This document shows positions 30,224 through 40,948 of a stretch of 64,000 nucleotides of DNA, one piece after another. The DNA lies in the IMG/VR virus record IMGVR_UViG_3300029922_000005, positions 117,040 to 181,039 of that record; one strand, written 5' to 3'. This DNA comes from a virus. The notes under the pieces are model-generated. The model saw nothing but the letters and a program-made list of their open reading frames with translations, made no database searches and was not told where the DNA came from. A program made the translations under genes and the position numbers. Position 1 is the first letter of the stretch, and each line of letters begins with the position of its first letter.

Positions 30224-33200
30224 ATGATAAATCAACAAAATAGTTTTGTATCATTAGCTGAACAACTAGCTGTATTAAATAAAAATTCTACGGAAGTTAT
30301 GACAAAATTAAATGATGTCGTAACTAGTAGAAATTCTGTTATTAACGTTAACTTAATGAATTCTGATGGTACAACATCATCATATCAATTTCCAACTGTT
30401 GGACAATTGAAAAATGAATTAGATATTGCGAATAGAAATATTCAAAAATTAGCAGGATTAGCTGATAGTACAGCCTATGTATCTGATGGTACAACAATGA
30501 GAAGAATATATGTTGATGATTTAAATAGTGAACCTAGTCCTATTGATAGTTTAGATACAATTAATAATTTTACTTCTATAAATAATTCTTTTTTTGAATC
30601 ATTATGTGATCCTATATTAGCTATTGAACTTGATTTAACTGATAAAATAGATCAAAAAGTAAAAAAAGTATTATCACGTAGATATATTATTGAATTTCAG
30701 AAAGATCAATATGGAAATTTAACATCTGATGGAGCAAATTCTAAATCTGATTTTGAAAATAATTTCTTAAATAGAAATGATATTTTTATTGATGATTTAA
30801 CTGCATGGTATACAAACACTAAAAATAACGGAGTTTTTCAGAGAAATGAACCATATGATGAACAAATATTTGATTTGGATTATGATAGCCTTCAATACTA
30901 TGGTATATTTGATGTTGTTGGTATTGATAATGATACAATAAATAATAAAATGTGGTATGTATTAGGTTCAATTACATATTACGATTATACTGGGAATACC
31001 AAACAATTATCAGTTGGAGATGAATTGATAATAAATAAAAAAGATTCATCAACATTATGGACAATTAACGAAGTTAGTACTGCTAAAAGTAATTATAGAG
31101 TTATTTTAGAGAGGGTGGAAGGCTTAGATCCTGTGCCTATACTATCACAAGGATTAAAGATTTATAGTCCTGTATTACCAGCGAGAACAATAAAAATATC
31201 TATTGGTTATGACGAGTATAATGTTATATTTATTAAACCGATTAATACTGATTCAAATGTAATTTCGTCAACATGGTCTTATGGTACATCTTTCTATACC
31301 AACAATTTAGTATTGGATACTAATAGTACTGTCTCTATGACAAGATATTATAGTGATAATGTATTTGATTATGGCGCTATATTAAAAGATTTGATTGCTA
31401 AAAATATACCTAGTCAATTTGGAGTTATTCCAAATGTACCAAATTTAACAGCTACTAATTTTAAAGTTTTACAAACAAATACTCATTTAACAAATACTGC
31501 GGATTCCGCAAAAATTCAAAGTTTAAATGTACAAAAAGTATCTATAAATTCTCAATTAGAACAATTAAATGATGCTATTATTGAACAAAATAAAGAACTT
31601 AGTACTAAACAATATAAATCAACATCTGATAAACAAGCTAGTCAAACAACATTAAATAATTTAATAAATCAACAATCTTCTTTGACTAAATCTTATACAT
31701 CAATAGTTAATCAAATAACAGCACAAAATACTGGAGCAATTTCAGATGTTGAGGCAGAATTTAGTGTAAGAGGATTTTGGAGTGTTCCAGAACCTATTAT
31801 AATAAATACAGTAGGAGAAAATCAAAAGCAAGAGGTTGTTCAATTTATTGTTCAATATAGATATAGTGCAACAGGTGGATCTGCTCCGACTACTGTTGGA
31901 TTTGATCTAAATTTAACTGAAAATATATATACTAACTATATTTCAACTGGTGATATTGTAGATCAAACAAAAGCATATCAAAATCCAAGTGTATCAACTC
32001 AAAGTGTAACAGAAACTGGATATTTTTCAAATTGGTATCAATTTACAACAGATGCTAGAACAAGAACTTATAATTCAGCATTAAATGTATGGACATGGGA
32101 TATTGAAGATGTTACTGATGCAAATATAAAAAAAGTAAATCAATTGGATATTCCATTACATCCTAACGAAACAGTTGATATTAGAATTAAATCAATATCA
32201 GAAGTTGGATATCCTGATGCACTTATTACATCTGATTGGAGTAATATTATGACTATTGATTTTCCAGATGATCTTGCACAAGTAGGTAATGAAAATGCTA
32301 CAATTTTACAATCTGCTCAAAATGATCAAATATATAATCAAATAGAAAGTGATTTTAATTCAAAAGGACTAACTGCACATTTACAACAATCATATTATGT
32401 TAACGATTTATATGTTGCTCATACAGATATAAACTTAGGTACATCTTTTAAAGATAGTTCAGGCAATATGATTATGTTGAGTGATTATCTAACATCATTA
32501 ACTAATAGAATTTTAGCACTTGAACAAATTGTTTCTAATGCTAAAGGTGAACTTTCAATTAGTTTATATCAAAATACTAATAGTGTTATTATACAAAATG
32601 GCGCATCTATAACACAAAAAATAGTATGTGAAAAATATGCTGAATTGTCTGGTACAACTACAAGAACGTATTATAATAGTACATATTCAACTAATGATTA
32701 TTATTTAGAATTTGATAATTTATCTCAATCTTCACAATTAGGCTTACTTTCATATAGAAAATATGTACCTACTATTTCTGGTGATAATAGATTTTATAAT
32801 CCAATATATTCAAATGGATCATTAGCAACATATGTAGATTCAAATGATAATTTACAAACACAAGTTGATAATCAATTTGTTTGGATTTCTGATACATCAG
32901 GAAATAATGCTATATATAATTCAGGAGTAACATATGATGCTAATGGATTAGGACAGGTATTATATTCTAAAAATTGGAATATTGGATTAACTGGTACAAC
33001 AGTACCAAATTCTGGCGGTACATATTCAACACCAATCAATATTTTTAATGATATTAACTGGACTGGAGGTACTTGGATAGCAGATAATAATTATGAAACA
33101 GATTTTCCTGTTACTATTCATCCATATATTGATAATATTAACGATTATGTTTATGCTGATAAAAGTGGAGTTGAATTAATTAACGCAAATAGTAAATTTA

Positions 33201-33409
33201 TATTACCTATTAAAATATTTTTTAAATTATCTGGTGGAACAAATGATTCTATAACATTTCCAACTAATTTATCTACATCTCCATATGTAATAAGGAAATT
33301 AAGAATATTTATTGAATCTGAAAGCTTAACTAGACCATTTGAATTCGAAATTATATTTAAAATATTTAGAAATAATACATCATCAAATAGAAGTAGTACA
33401 GCATCTTAA
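30224..33409 (+). CDS. Large virion structural protein (1061 aa)
   Basis: 1061 residues, no signal or membrane segment. An N-terminal ~120-residue domain is followed by beta-rich regions, a Gln/Asn-rich coiled coil (about 430-500: LEQLNDAIIEQNKELSTKQ), then a fibronectin-III-like domain (RGFWSVPEPIIIN, EVVQFIVQYRYSATGG, near 518-560). Another helix with LTSLTNRILALEQI follows near 765, then a Thr/Ser/Gly-rich fibre-like C-terminus. This composition is typical of baseplate or tail proteins of large phages. It starts a late operon with 33430. Confidence 0.7.
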   Translation: MINQQNSFVSLAEQLAVLNKNSTEVMTKLNDVVTSRNSVINVNLMNSDGTTSSYQFPTVGQLKNELDIANRNIQKLAGLADSTAYVSDGTTMRRIYVDDLNSEPSPIDSLDTINNFTSINNSFFESLCDPILAIELDLTDKIDQKVKKVLSRRYIIEFQKDQYGNLTSDGANSKSDFENNFLNRNDIFIDDLTAWYTNTKNNGVFQRNEPYDEQIFDLDYDSLQYYGIFDVVGIDNDTINNKMWYVLGSITYYDYTGNTKQLSVGDELIINKKDSSTLWTINEVSTAKSNYRVILERVEGLDPVPILSQGLKIYSPVLPARTIKISIGYDEYNVIFIKPINTDSNVISSTWSYGTSFYTNNLVLDTNSTVSMTRYYSDNVFDYGAILKDLIAKNIPSQFGVIPNVPNLTATNFKVLQTNTHLTNTADSAKIQSLNVQKVSINSQLEQLNDAIIEQNKELSTKQYKSTSDKQASQTTLNNLINQQSSLTKSYTSIVNQITAQNTGAISDVEAEFSVRGFWSVPEPIIINTVGENQKQEVVQFIVQYRYSATGGSAPTTVGFDLNLTENIYTNYISTGDIVDQTKAYQNPSVSTQSVTETGYFSNWYQFTTDARTRTYNSALNVWTWDIEDVTDANIKKVNQLDIPLHPNETVDIRIKSISEVGYPDALITSDWSNIMTIDFPDDLAQVGNENATILQSAQNDQIYNQIESDFNSKGLTAHLQQSYYVNDLYVAHTDINLGTSFKDSSGNMIMLSDYLTSLTNRILALEQIVSNAKGELSISLYQNTNSVIIQNGASITQKIVCEKYAELSGTTTRTYYNSTYSTNDYYLEFDNLSQSSQLGLLSYRKYVPTISGDNRFYNPIYSNGSLATYVDSNDNLQTQVDNQFVWISDTSGNNAIYNSGVTYDANGLGQVLYSKNWNIGLTGTTVPNSGGTYSTPINIFNDINWTGGTWIADNNYETDFPVTIHPYIDNINDYVYADKSGVELINANSKFILPIKIFFKLSGGTNDSITFPTNLSTSPYVIRKLRIFIESESLTRPFEFEIIFKIFRNNTSSNRSSTAS

Positions 33410-33429
33410 ATATAAAATATTAAAAAATT

Positions 33430-36400
33430 ATGATAAATAATAGCTTTCAATTATTAAGAACAAATCCAGCACTAACAACTAATGTTAAATTAGTTGTTAG
33501 TTCTGATTATAAGTTCTATTTAGAATCATTTGATACAAATTCTCAATTATCTAATCAAAAATATAAACATTTTTCAATATCAAAAAATAATTTATATGAA
33601 AATCAAATTGTTAAATTTTATGATGGACTATCATCACAATTGGCATTTGATGTTAAATATGATTCTGATGATTCTACTGTATTTTCTAAATACGAACAAC
33701 AATTTGATGATATTTATTGGAGTGGTGCTAAATCAGTTGAAGATACATGGTATAATGAAACATATGAATATTTTGCGCCATTATTTATAAGAAAAAATAA
33801 TATACCAGATGGATTTGTTATATTAAGAGTAGATGATTCCGCTCCTTATGATATCCAAGATGATGATTTAGGTGCTGGTAAAATTACAAAAGATAATTTT
33901 AATTCTCAAATTGTTAATAATTGGAAATGCGTATCTTTTGTTGATATGAGATATAATACAGATTTAGGATTATTTTTAAATACAAATATTACAAATAATA
34001 CATCATATCCAGAAAGATCATTTGATTTGGATTTTAGATCATATGAATATTCTAAATTTTACGGAATAGATTATAATAATGGAGGATATGTTAATATTTC
34101 TAATTTTTTACAATCAACATTGCAATATGAACAACCACATTTTAAACTTGAATCTGATATTATAGAGTCATTTAAAACAAATAATTTAATATATCCTCAT
34201 ATTTTAAATTTTAAATTTTTATTTAATGATGTACCAGCAGATCCTGTTAATATACATAATTATTCATTAAATAGATATTATGGTTTTTATGCTGATAAAT
34301 TAGAATTGATTACTAATTTAACTTCATATATAACTCCAGAATTGATAAGTGGATTTACATTGAAGAATAATATATTTGGCTATATGTCAGGAAGTACTTT
34401 CATACCAACTAATGAATCTCCATTTGTAGAAGGTTTCTTTTTAGATAAAACTTATTGGATACAACTTACGTCATCTGAGACTGATAATGAATTTTATCAA
34501 GTAGTACTAGTGTATAATAACGGTGTTAATACATATAGAGTTATTAGTGATTTTGATATGAGTGGTTCTACTTTTAATGTTTCAAATGATAGAACGTGCT
34601 TTATTAATTATACTGATGGCTATATTTATAATTGTCAAACTATTAATAATCCATCAGGTATTACTAATTATATATCTGGATATACTTCTAACTTTAATAT
34701 TGATCCATATTACTCAGGAAATACTATTAAATCAATGTATGGTGATTTATATTTAATACTAATTGATGGTATATATCATGTACTAAAATGTAAAAATGAT
34801 AGCTATTTTATACAAAGTGATTACGCAATAAATTCTTACACAACAGGACTAGAATATTGGAAAGGTGGTAAAAATAGTAATTATTATACTACAAAACAAA
34901 TTTATACATATGGAAATAAACCATTAATCTATCCTGTGTATAGAATAAAATTTAATGATATTAAAGATTTTGATTTTAATAGAGTAAATACACATTTTGC
35001 TGATTTTGACTATGAAAAAGATATTTATACTGCAACTGATGAACAAAAATTATATGCTATAGATTATACTGATACTTCAGTATTAAGTCAAAATTATATG
35101 ACATATCCAAGAGGTGAAGATGGACAATATCAAATAATGAATGTATCTTCTGAATATATCGCAGATGACGAACTTTATGAAATATCATTTAACGATTTAA
35201 CAGAAATATGGAGAAAAAATCCATCAGTTGTAAAATGGGGGTTCGCTGGCTCAAATTCTAATTGCGATTATCCATATAAATTAAATAATTCAATTAGTAT
35301 AGGAGACGTATTTAATGCAACTGCAGATGTATTTAGCTTGCTACCAACAGAAGTAGAAAAAAATTTAGATTACTGCTACAGAATAGGTAATTTTTTCTCA
35401 GGTAATACAAATAATATTATTAAATATTTAAATCAAACTACTAACATAGAAGTAGATTTTATGGAAAATTATAGTAAAAAATTTAATTTAGATTTATATC
35501 TAAATTCAAATGTTGATTATTTTGATTATTTTTTTAAAAATAAAACATATTTTACTATAGATGATATTAATTATACAAAACAAACATTAAAATATTCAAC
35601 TTTTCAAGCAGGCGATATATATACAGCATCTAGTACATTATTTAAAGGTTTAAATATTAACGCATTAAATGTTACAAGTGTATCAAGAGATATTAATGGA
35701 TCAATTACAAGTATAGTTGCTGATAATAGTAAAAATTTTAATGATTATAAATTTGCAATAATTCTTAATGATGTTTATCAATATTATACTGGTAATACAT
35801 ATGATTCAACATATGAAGGTGGATTATCAGGAAATACGATAATTGATATATCATCAAATGCAATACACGCATTTTTAAATGAAGAATTTAAAAATATTTT
35901 AGTTGTTGTTAATGTTAAAATACCAATTCAAAAAAATTATATTAGTTTAAATAATGTCGCCTTTTTTGGTGAAAAATTTGGATTATATAATTCAAAAACA
36001 TTAGACGGTAATAGTTTAGTCTATCCAGCAAATGTTAAAGAATTCGATCCATCATTAATAGTTGCATCAAATATATTTAACGCATTTTATGATATGAATT
36101 CATTATCAGAATTTGATTCTGGTATAACATATTATTATATCAATTCAATTGGACAATCTGGATATACAGCACCTATGAATACAACTGGAGGTACCATGGC
36201 ATTAATACCTGATTGGGTTAAAAATGATACTCCATTTATTTTAAATTTAAATGATCCAGCAGTTTTAACAACTAAACAAAATTCATATATTAAAACTGCA
36301 ATAAAAGGACCATTAACTAATATTTATGATAAATATCAAGTGTATTACGATACAAATCAAAAAACTAAATATAATGTTTCTGAACCGTTAGCTAGATCTA

Positions 36401-36864
36401 TGTCATTAAATATACAACAAAATATAATGAATACTTCAAACGGCGTATCATCAGATAATTCTATTTATAGATATAACGGCTCTTATGAACCAATATTTAA
36501 TACAATACCAGTATTTAATAATACATTTTTATATGAATCAGGAAATACTATAAGTCAATTTGAATCAAACTATAAATTCGATACTTCATTTGAAAACTTC
36601 GGTATGATTGAAGAATTAATTTATTCAAAAATTAATCCTGTAATATCTCCATTAAAATTAAGTAATACTAATACTGATGTATCTGTGTATCCAATAGTTG
36701 ACGAATTTGGATATCAGTTTTCTTCAAGATTTATATTTAGCTCATCTTGGGATAACGATTTTTATGTAATAACAAATAATACTCAAAATATGAATAATAA
36801 TGTCTTTTCAAATTTTTCTAACTATGAATATATAATTGATCCAATAAAAAATATAAATGATTAA
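33430..36864 (+). CDS. Large virion structural protein (1144 aa)
   Basis: 1144 residues, Asn/Tyr/Ser-rich and beta-dominated, with no recognisable enzyme motif. APLFIRKNNIPDGFVILRVD near 117 and LNRYYGFYADKLELI near 285 are the most distinctive segments; I associate these with tail/baseplate proteins of large Bacteroidetes phages. It lies 20 bases after 30224-33409 and shares its stop region with the tagged gene at 36864. Confidence 0.7.
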   Translation: MINNSFQLLRTNPALTTNVKLVVSSDYKFYLESFDTNSQLSNQKYKHFSISKNNLYENQIVKFYDGLSSQLAFDVKYDSDDSTVFSKYEQQFDDIYWSGAKSVEDTWYNETYEYFAPLFIRKNNIPDGFVILRVDDSAPYDIQDDDLGAGKITKDNFNSQIVNNWKCVSFVDMRYNTDLGLFLNTNITNNTSYPERSFDLDFRSYEYSKFYGIDYNNGGYVNISNFLQSTLQYEQPHFKLESDIIESFKTNNLIYPHILNFKFLFNDVPADPVNIHNYSLNRYYGFYADKLELITNLTSYITPELISGFTLKNNIFGYMSGSTFIPTNESPFVEGFFLDKTYWIQLTSSETDNEFYQVVLVYNNGVNTYRVISDFDMSGSTFNVSNDRTCFINYTDGYIYNCQTINNPSGITNYISGYTSNFNIDPYYSGNTIKSMYGDLYLILIDGIYHVLKCKNDSYFIQSDYAINSYTTGLEYWKGGKNSNYYTTKQIYTYGNKPLIYPVYRIKFNDIKDFDFNRVNTHFADFDYEKDIYTATDEQKLYAIDYTDTSVLSQNYMTYPRGEDGQYQIMNVSSEYIADDELYEISFNDLTEIWRKNPSVVKWGFAGSNSNCDYPYKLNNSISIGDVFNATADVFSLLPTEVEKNLDYCYRIGNFFSGNTNNIIKYLNQTTNIEVDFMENYSKKFNLDLYLNSNVDYFDYFFKNKTYFTIDDINYTKQTLKYSTFQAGDIYTASSTLFKGLNINALNVTSVSRDINGSITSIVADNSKNFNDYKFAIILNDVYQYYTGNTYDSTYEGGLSGNTIIDISSNAIHAFLNEEFKNILVVVNVKIPIQKNYISLNNVAFFGEKFGLYNSKTLDGNSLVYPANVKEFDPSLIVASNIFNAFYDMNSLSEFDSGITYYYINSIGQSGYTAPMNTTGGTMALIPDWVKNDTPFILNLNDPAVLTTKQNSYIKTAIKGPLTNIYDKYQVYYDTNQKTKYNVSEPLARSMSLNIQQNIMNTSNGVSSDNSIYRYNGSYEPIFNTIPVFNNTFLYESGNTISQFESNYKFDTSFENFGMIEELIYSKINPVISPLKLSNTNTDVSVYPIVDEFGYQFSSRFIFSSSWDNDFYVITNNTQNMNNNVFSNFSNYEYIIDPIKNIND

Positions 36865-37181
36865 TGAAATATATTAAAACTTTTGAAAATGAATTATATA
36901 ATGAACCAACATATTGGTTATTGCCGACTGATGATAGATTTGAAAAATCTTTAAAACAAATAAAATGTCCTAATAATAATATTAAATTTTTTTTAAATAA
37001 TAATAGAATTAAAAATATTAAATATGTATTCATTTGTTATTCACCATATAATAAACAATGGGAATGGAATTCATATAAAGGTAAATTACTTGACGATTAT
37101 CTTGAAGAAAATAATTATAAATTTGGTGGACATATAAATATGAATGAATTAGAATTAATTGCTGATAAATTTAACATATAA
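36864..37181 (+). CDS. Tagged small protein, paralogue A (105 aa)
   Basis: 105 residues with both tags (MKYIKTFENELY, LIADKFNI). The core YWLLPTDDRFEKSLKQIKCP is shared with the next gene, a tandem duplicate. Function unknown. The start shares one base with the stop of the structural gene (TAATG). Confidence 0.75.
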   Translation: MKYIKTFENELYNEPTYWLLPTDDRFEKSLKQIKCPNNNIKFFLNNNRIKNIKYVFICYSPYNKQWEWNSYKGKLLDDYLEENNYKFGGHINMNELELIADKFNI

Positions 37182-37185
37182 CTAT

Positions 37186-37578
37186 ATGAAATATATAAAA
37201 ATGTTTGAAGAAAATATATATGAAAATATATATGAAAATATATATGAAAATATATATGAAAATATATATGATAGTAGATGCTATTGGTTATTACCAACTG
37301 ATGATAGATTTGAAGATTCTTTAAAACAAATAAAATGTCCTGATTTTAAAATAGAACAATTTTTAGGTAATAAAAATATGAGACAATATAATTATGTATT
37401 TGTTGGATATAATCCAACTAAAACTGTAGATGACGATGTTAGTCTTTGTTGGGGCTGGAACTATAAAGTTAATTGGAATAAAAATACTGAAGATTTTTAT
37501 GAAAAAAAAGGATATAAATTTATGGGAAATATAAATATACCTGATTTCGAATTTGATGTAAATAAATTTAATATATAA
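37186..37578 (+). CDS. Tagged small protein, paralogue B (130 aa)
   Basis: The start is placed at 37186 (MKYIKMFEE) since upstream codons belong to the previous gene. The tag is followed by five ENIY repeats, then YWLLPTDDRFEDSLKQIKCP as in paralogue A, and ends DVNKFNI. The C-terminal tag is kept although no start codon overlaps it, which argues the tag works at protein level. Confidence 0.75.
   Translation: MKYIKMFEENIYENIYENIYENIYENIYDSRCYWLLPTDDRFEDSLKQIKCPDFKIEQFLGNKNMRQYNYVFVGYNPTKTVDDDVSLCWGWNYKVNWNKNTEDFYEKKGYKFMGNINIPDFEFDVNKFNI
37210..37269 (+). repeat. 12-base tandem repeat, 5 copies (ENIY)
   Basis: GAAAATATATAT repeated five times in frame inside the tagged gene. A likely slippage-prone length polymorphism between tag and domain. 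Confidence 0.9.
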
Positions 37579-37593
37579 AAAAAATAATAAATA

Positions 37594-38328
37594 GTGAAAA
37601 GTAATTTAATATTAAAAAAATTTTCTGTAAACTCTGTGCCAGGTACAATGAATCAAACAGAATTAAGAACTTTTTTTGGAGGTAAAATAATATATACCGA
37701 AGATGAAATCTATATTAACGACGACGCTATAAAATTTAGTCAAATTGTTAACAATACTATCAATGGTAATAACGGATACCAATACTATGATATAACTACA
37801 ATACCCGATGATTGGGAAATTACATTCAATGAAAATTTATCAGATTTAAAACAAAATAATCAAGTAATTTCACAATATAGTCAAACACAATCAGATAAAA
37901 ATAATAATACCAGATGGCTAATAAATATTAACGGAGCACAAATATTAAAAGATTATTTATTCTTTAAAATTAAAGAACAAAGAGTATTTAAAATAATAAG
38001 ACAAAATGATATATATTCTAATGATATTAATAACGCAATATATGAATATATAAATCAGAATATTTTTAATAGATATAAATTAGATTCTATACAATTTTAT
38101 GTAAACTACTATAGCATTACAGATCAAACTATTTATAATAATATTGTTCTACAATATAATCCAATATTTAATCCAGATGTATATCAAACAGCAAATTTGA
38201 CAAATATAAGTATACAAAATTATGATCCTTATAATTTTAATTCTGTGTCAATATTATATAATCAAAGTAAACCATCTAATCAATATAATTTTAACTATTA
38301 TTTTGATATTAATTTTGCAAAAATTTAA
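37594..38328 (+). CDS. Probable virion protein (244 aa, GTG start)
   Basis: 244 residues from a GTG at 37594 (MKSNLILKKFSVNSVPGTMN). No ATG exists near the beginning of the domain. Beta-rich with Asn/Tyr/Gln-rich C-terminus (NTIYNNIVLQYNPIF-like). Placed among structural genes; specific role unknown. Confidence 0.6.
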   Translation: MKSNLILKKFSVNSVPGTMNQTELRTFFGGKIIYTEDEIYINDDAIKFSQIVNNTINGNNGYQYYDITTIPDDWEITFNENLSDLKQNNQVISQYSQTQSDKNNNTRWLININGAQILKDYLFFKIKEQRVFKIIRQNDIYSNDINNAIYEYINQNIFNRYKLDSIQFYVNYYSITDQTIYNNIVLQYNPIFNPDVYQTANLTNISIQNYDPYNFNSVSILYNQSKPSNQYNFNYYFDINFAKI

Positions 38329-38339
38329 ACTAACTTCTA

Positions 38340-38361
38340 TTTATATTATATATAAAATAAA
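38340..38361 (+). promoter_or_regulatory. Candidate late promoter
   Basis: TTTATATTATATATAAAATA, 15-36 bases before the ATG at 38376. Confidence 0.45.
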
Positions 38362-38375
38362 CTCATTCTACAACT

Positions 38376-38834
38376 ATGTCAGAAAACATTGAACTAGACT
38401 CAAGACAAAAATTTCAAAAAAAAATGATAGAATCTACAAAACAATGGATCGCTATTGTTAATAAATTAACTAATAGATTAATTAACGACGATCTAAAAAA
38501 TATTGCAGATATTCAGGCAGAAGCTATAAGTCAACGACAAATTGTAGTCGAAGAAATTAAAAATTATAGCGTTAAAATACATAAACTGGTTCAAAAAACA
38601 AAAGTTCTAACAAAAGAAAGATTTGAATTCTATGCAACATCATATCAAGTTAAAACGTCTGGAACAGAAAAATTAAGACTTATCGAAGCAGATTTATCAG
38701 AACATCAATGCTTTATAAATGAACTAGATGAACATGTAAATTTTTTAAGAGATACTTCTAAAAATCTAGAATCTATAAACTATTCAGTTAAATCTAAAAT
38801 TGAACTGGCTAATATATTAGGAGGTTACAAATAA
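38376..38834 (+). CDS. Helical protein of unknown function (152 aa)
   Basis: 152 residues, helical throughout, with heptad-like stretches (QRQIVVEEIKNYSVKIHKL; LIEADLSEHQCFINELDEHV). It precedes small genes and uvsW, and shares a base with the next start. Possibly a scaffold, chaperone or recombination accessory protein; not recognised. Confidence 0.65.
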   Translation: MSENIELDSRQKFQKKMIESTKQWIAIVNKLTNRLINDDLKNIADIQAEAISQRQIVVEEIKNYSVKIHKLVQKTKVLTKERFEFYATSYQVKTSGTEKLRLIEADLSEHQCFINELDEHVNFLRDTSKNLESINYSVKSKIELANILGGYK

Positions 38835-39067
38835 TGATAACTAATAATTATATTAAAAAATTTGAAATAAAATCAGATTTTATAATAGCAGAAGGAATGA
38901 ATAGCCCAAAAATTACAATAATACATTTCGATGACTCAAAATATATTTATAATTCTGACAAACTATCATTTGATTTATTAGATAATACTATTAAAAACCA
39001 TATAAATATTGTTTGTTTAAAACAAATTAGAAAAAAGAAATTATTTTTATTAAATGAAATTAGATGA
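38834..39067 (+). CDS. Small unknown protein (77 aa)
   Basis: 77 residues; KITIIHFDDSKYIYN strand pair then a basic end IRKKKLFLLNEIR, similar to the LEKLNEI-type tails of other small proteins here. It overlaps the following gene by 14 bases. Confidence 0.6.
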   Translation: MITNNYIKKFEIKSDFIIAEGMNSPKITIIHFDDSKYIYNSDKLSFDLLDNTIKNHINIVCLKQIRKKKLFLLNEIR

Positions 39068-39236
39068 TTTGGCATATAAATTATTTATAGAAAAATTTGG
39101 ATTTATTTCAATTCAGGATTTTAAAATTAATATTTTTATGAAAAATAAAAATAGATATAAATCATATTACGATAAAGCAAATAAAATTCTAAGAAAAGAA
39201 AAATTAAAGACATTAAAATCATATGGAACTAAATAA
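39054..39236 (+). CDS. Small basic protein, paralogue A (60 aa)
   Basis: 60 residues. NRYKSYYDKANKILRKEKLK is repeated almost exactly in the next gene, so these are tandem duplicates. It overlaps neighbours by 14 bases on each side. Function unknown. Confidence 0.65.
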   Translation: MKLDDLAYKLFIEKFGFISIQDFKINIFMKNKNRYKSYYDKANKILRKEKLKTLKSYGTK

Positions 39237-39396
39237 TTTAGCATATAAATTATTAATAAACTACTTAGGATTTACTCCAAAGTATTATTGTAAAAAAGAT
39301 TTTTTTATTAAAAATAAAAATAATTTTAAATCATATTACGATAAAGCAAATAAAATTTTAAGAAAAGAAAAATTAAAGGCATTACATGAAATTTAA
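39223..39396 (+). CDS. Small basic protein, paralogue B (57 aa)
   Basis: 57 residues from the ATG at 39223: MELNNLAYKLLINYLGF, then NNFKSYYDKANKILRKEKLK as in paralogue A. It ends 11 bases inside uvsW. The junction overlaps copy the array geometry at the left of the window. Confidence 0.65.
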   Translation: MELNNLAYKLLINYLGFTPKYYCKKDFFIKNKNNFKSYYDKANKILRKEKLKALHEI

Positions 39397-40948
39397 ATTA
39401 AATAAAGACAATTCAAAGTTAATTTTAACAGAATCAACCAAAGGAGAATATAACCAACTTAAACTATATCTAACCAGAAAAGTTCATAACTACCGTTTTA
39501 TGAAAAGGTTCAAGCTTGGTGTATGGGATGGAAGTATAAGTTATTTTGGAAATCCAGGTGGATCAATTGACTTTGGATTATGGCAAGAAATATATAAATG
39601 TTGTAAAGAGTATGGTTATAAATTTATAATTGAAAATCAAGAACAATTTCCACGTAATAAAGATATATTAAGAGAAAATGTACAAGATTTTGTGACTGAA
39701 TTTTATAAAGATCATAAAACTCCTGATGGTAAACCTTTTATGCCATATGAACATCAAGTAGATGCAATATTTCAATTATTAAAACATCAATATGGATTAA
39801 TTGAAATTGCTACTGCTGGAGGTAAATCATTGGTATTTGGCACATTACTATTTTATTATTTAAAAAATATAAATACAAATGCTAAATTTTTATTGATTGT
39901 CCCAAGTATAAGTTTAGTTACTCAATTTTATAATGATCTTAATGATTATAATTACGGTTTTAATAATGATAATAAAAACCCTATTGATATTAGAATTGAT
40001 GAAGTTATGAGTGATAAACCAAGAAAATATAGAGATGGTGAAAAAATACCAAATATATACATTGGAACTTATCAATCATTAGAAAAATATCCTAAAACAT
40101 TTTTTGACCAATTTGAAGTTGTAGCATGTGATGAAGCACATACTGCAAAAGCTATTACCATTCAAACTATTTTAACAAAAACGTTTGGAGTTGCAAAATT
40201 ACGATTCGGAATGAGTGGATCTTATCCTTCGGATTCTTCAATAGAAATATTAACAATTCAATCTTTAATGGGTCCTAAATTAATAAATATTAGTGCTAGA
40301 AAATTAATAGATAAAGGATTAATATCAGATCTTAAAATAAAAGTTATCATGTTACATCATGATAATCATAAATTTGCAGAAGGAGTTAATAATATAAAAA
40401 AAACTGACGGTCAACGTGCATGGATTTTAGAACGTGAATACGTACATAATTCAGCAAAAAGAAAAACATTTATTAAAAATTTAACAGATAAATTTAAATC
40501 TAATTCTCTTATATTATTTCATACTATTACTTATGGAACAGAATTATATAATTATATCAAAGATAATTGCATTGGTAAAGATGTGTTCTATATTGACGGT
40601 ACAACATCTACAGAAAAAAGAGAATATATCAAGAAAAAATTAGAAGATACTTCAGGTAATCCTAAAATACTTTTAGCATCTTTCGGAGTATTTTCTGTCG
40701 GCGTAAGTGTTAAAGCAATAACAAATATTATCTTTGCGGATTCTTATAAAGAGCCTAAAATAATAAGGCAAGCAATAGGGAGAGGTCTAAGATTACACAA
40801 AGAAAAAACAAAATTAATCGTATTTGATTTGGTAGACATTTTTCATCCTGACTATAAAACAATATTATGGAAACAATATGAATCTAGAAGAGATGAAGTA
40901 TATAAAAAACAACAATATCCTTATGATGAATTAAAGGTCAAATTATAA
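39386..40948 (+). CDS. uvsW: UvsW-like DNA/RNA helicase
   Basis: 520 residues, close to T4 UvsW (about 500). The N-terminal domain contains RKVHNYRFMKRFKLGVWDGS. The SF2 core has Walker A ATAGGKS (142-148), DEAH (249-252), SGSYPSD motif III-like near 280, and motif VI IIRQAIGRGLRLHK near 460. Known role of UvsW: branch migration and unwinding of R-loops and recombination intermediates, switching T4 from origin- to recombination-dependent replication. It abuts a minus-strand homing nuclease. Confidence 0.9.
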   Translation: MKFKLNKDNSKLILTESTKGEYNQLKLYLTRKVHNYRFMKRFKLGVWDGSISYFGNPGGSIDFGLWQEIYKCCKEYGYKFIIENQEQFPRNKDILRENVQDFVTEFYKDHKTPDGKPFMPYEHQVDAIFQLLKHQYGLIEIATAGGKSLVFGTLLFYYLKNINTNAKFLLIVPSISLVTQFYNDLNDYNYGFNNDNKNPIDIRIDEVMSDKPRKYRDGEKIPNIYIGTYQSLEKYPKTFFDQFEVVACDEAHTAKAITIQTILTKTFGVAKLRFGMSGSYPSDSSIEILTIQSLMGPKLINISARKLIDKGLISDLKIKVIMLHHDNHKFAEGVNNIKKTDGQRAWILEREYVHNSAKRKTFIKNLTDKFKSNSLILFHTITYGTELYNYIKDNCIGKDVFYIDGTTSTEKREYIKKKLEDTSGNPKILLASFGVFSVGVSVKAITNIIFADSYKEPKIIRQAIGRGLRLHKEKTKLIVFDLVDIFHPDYKTILWKQYESRRDEVYKKQQYPYDELKVKL

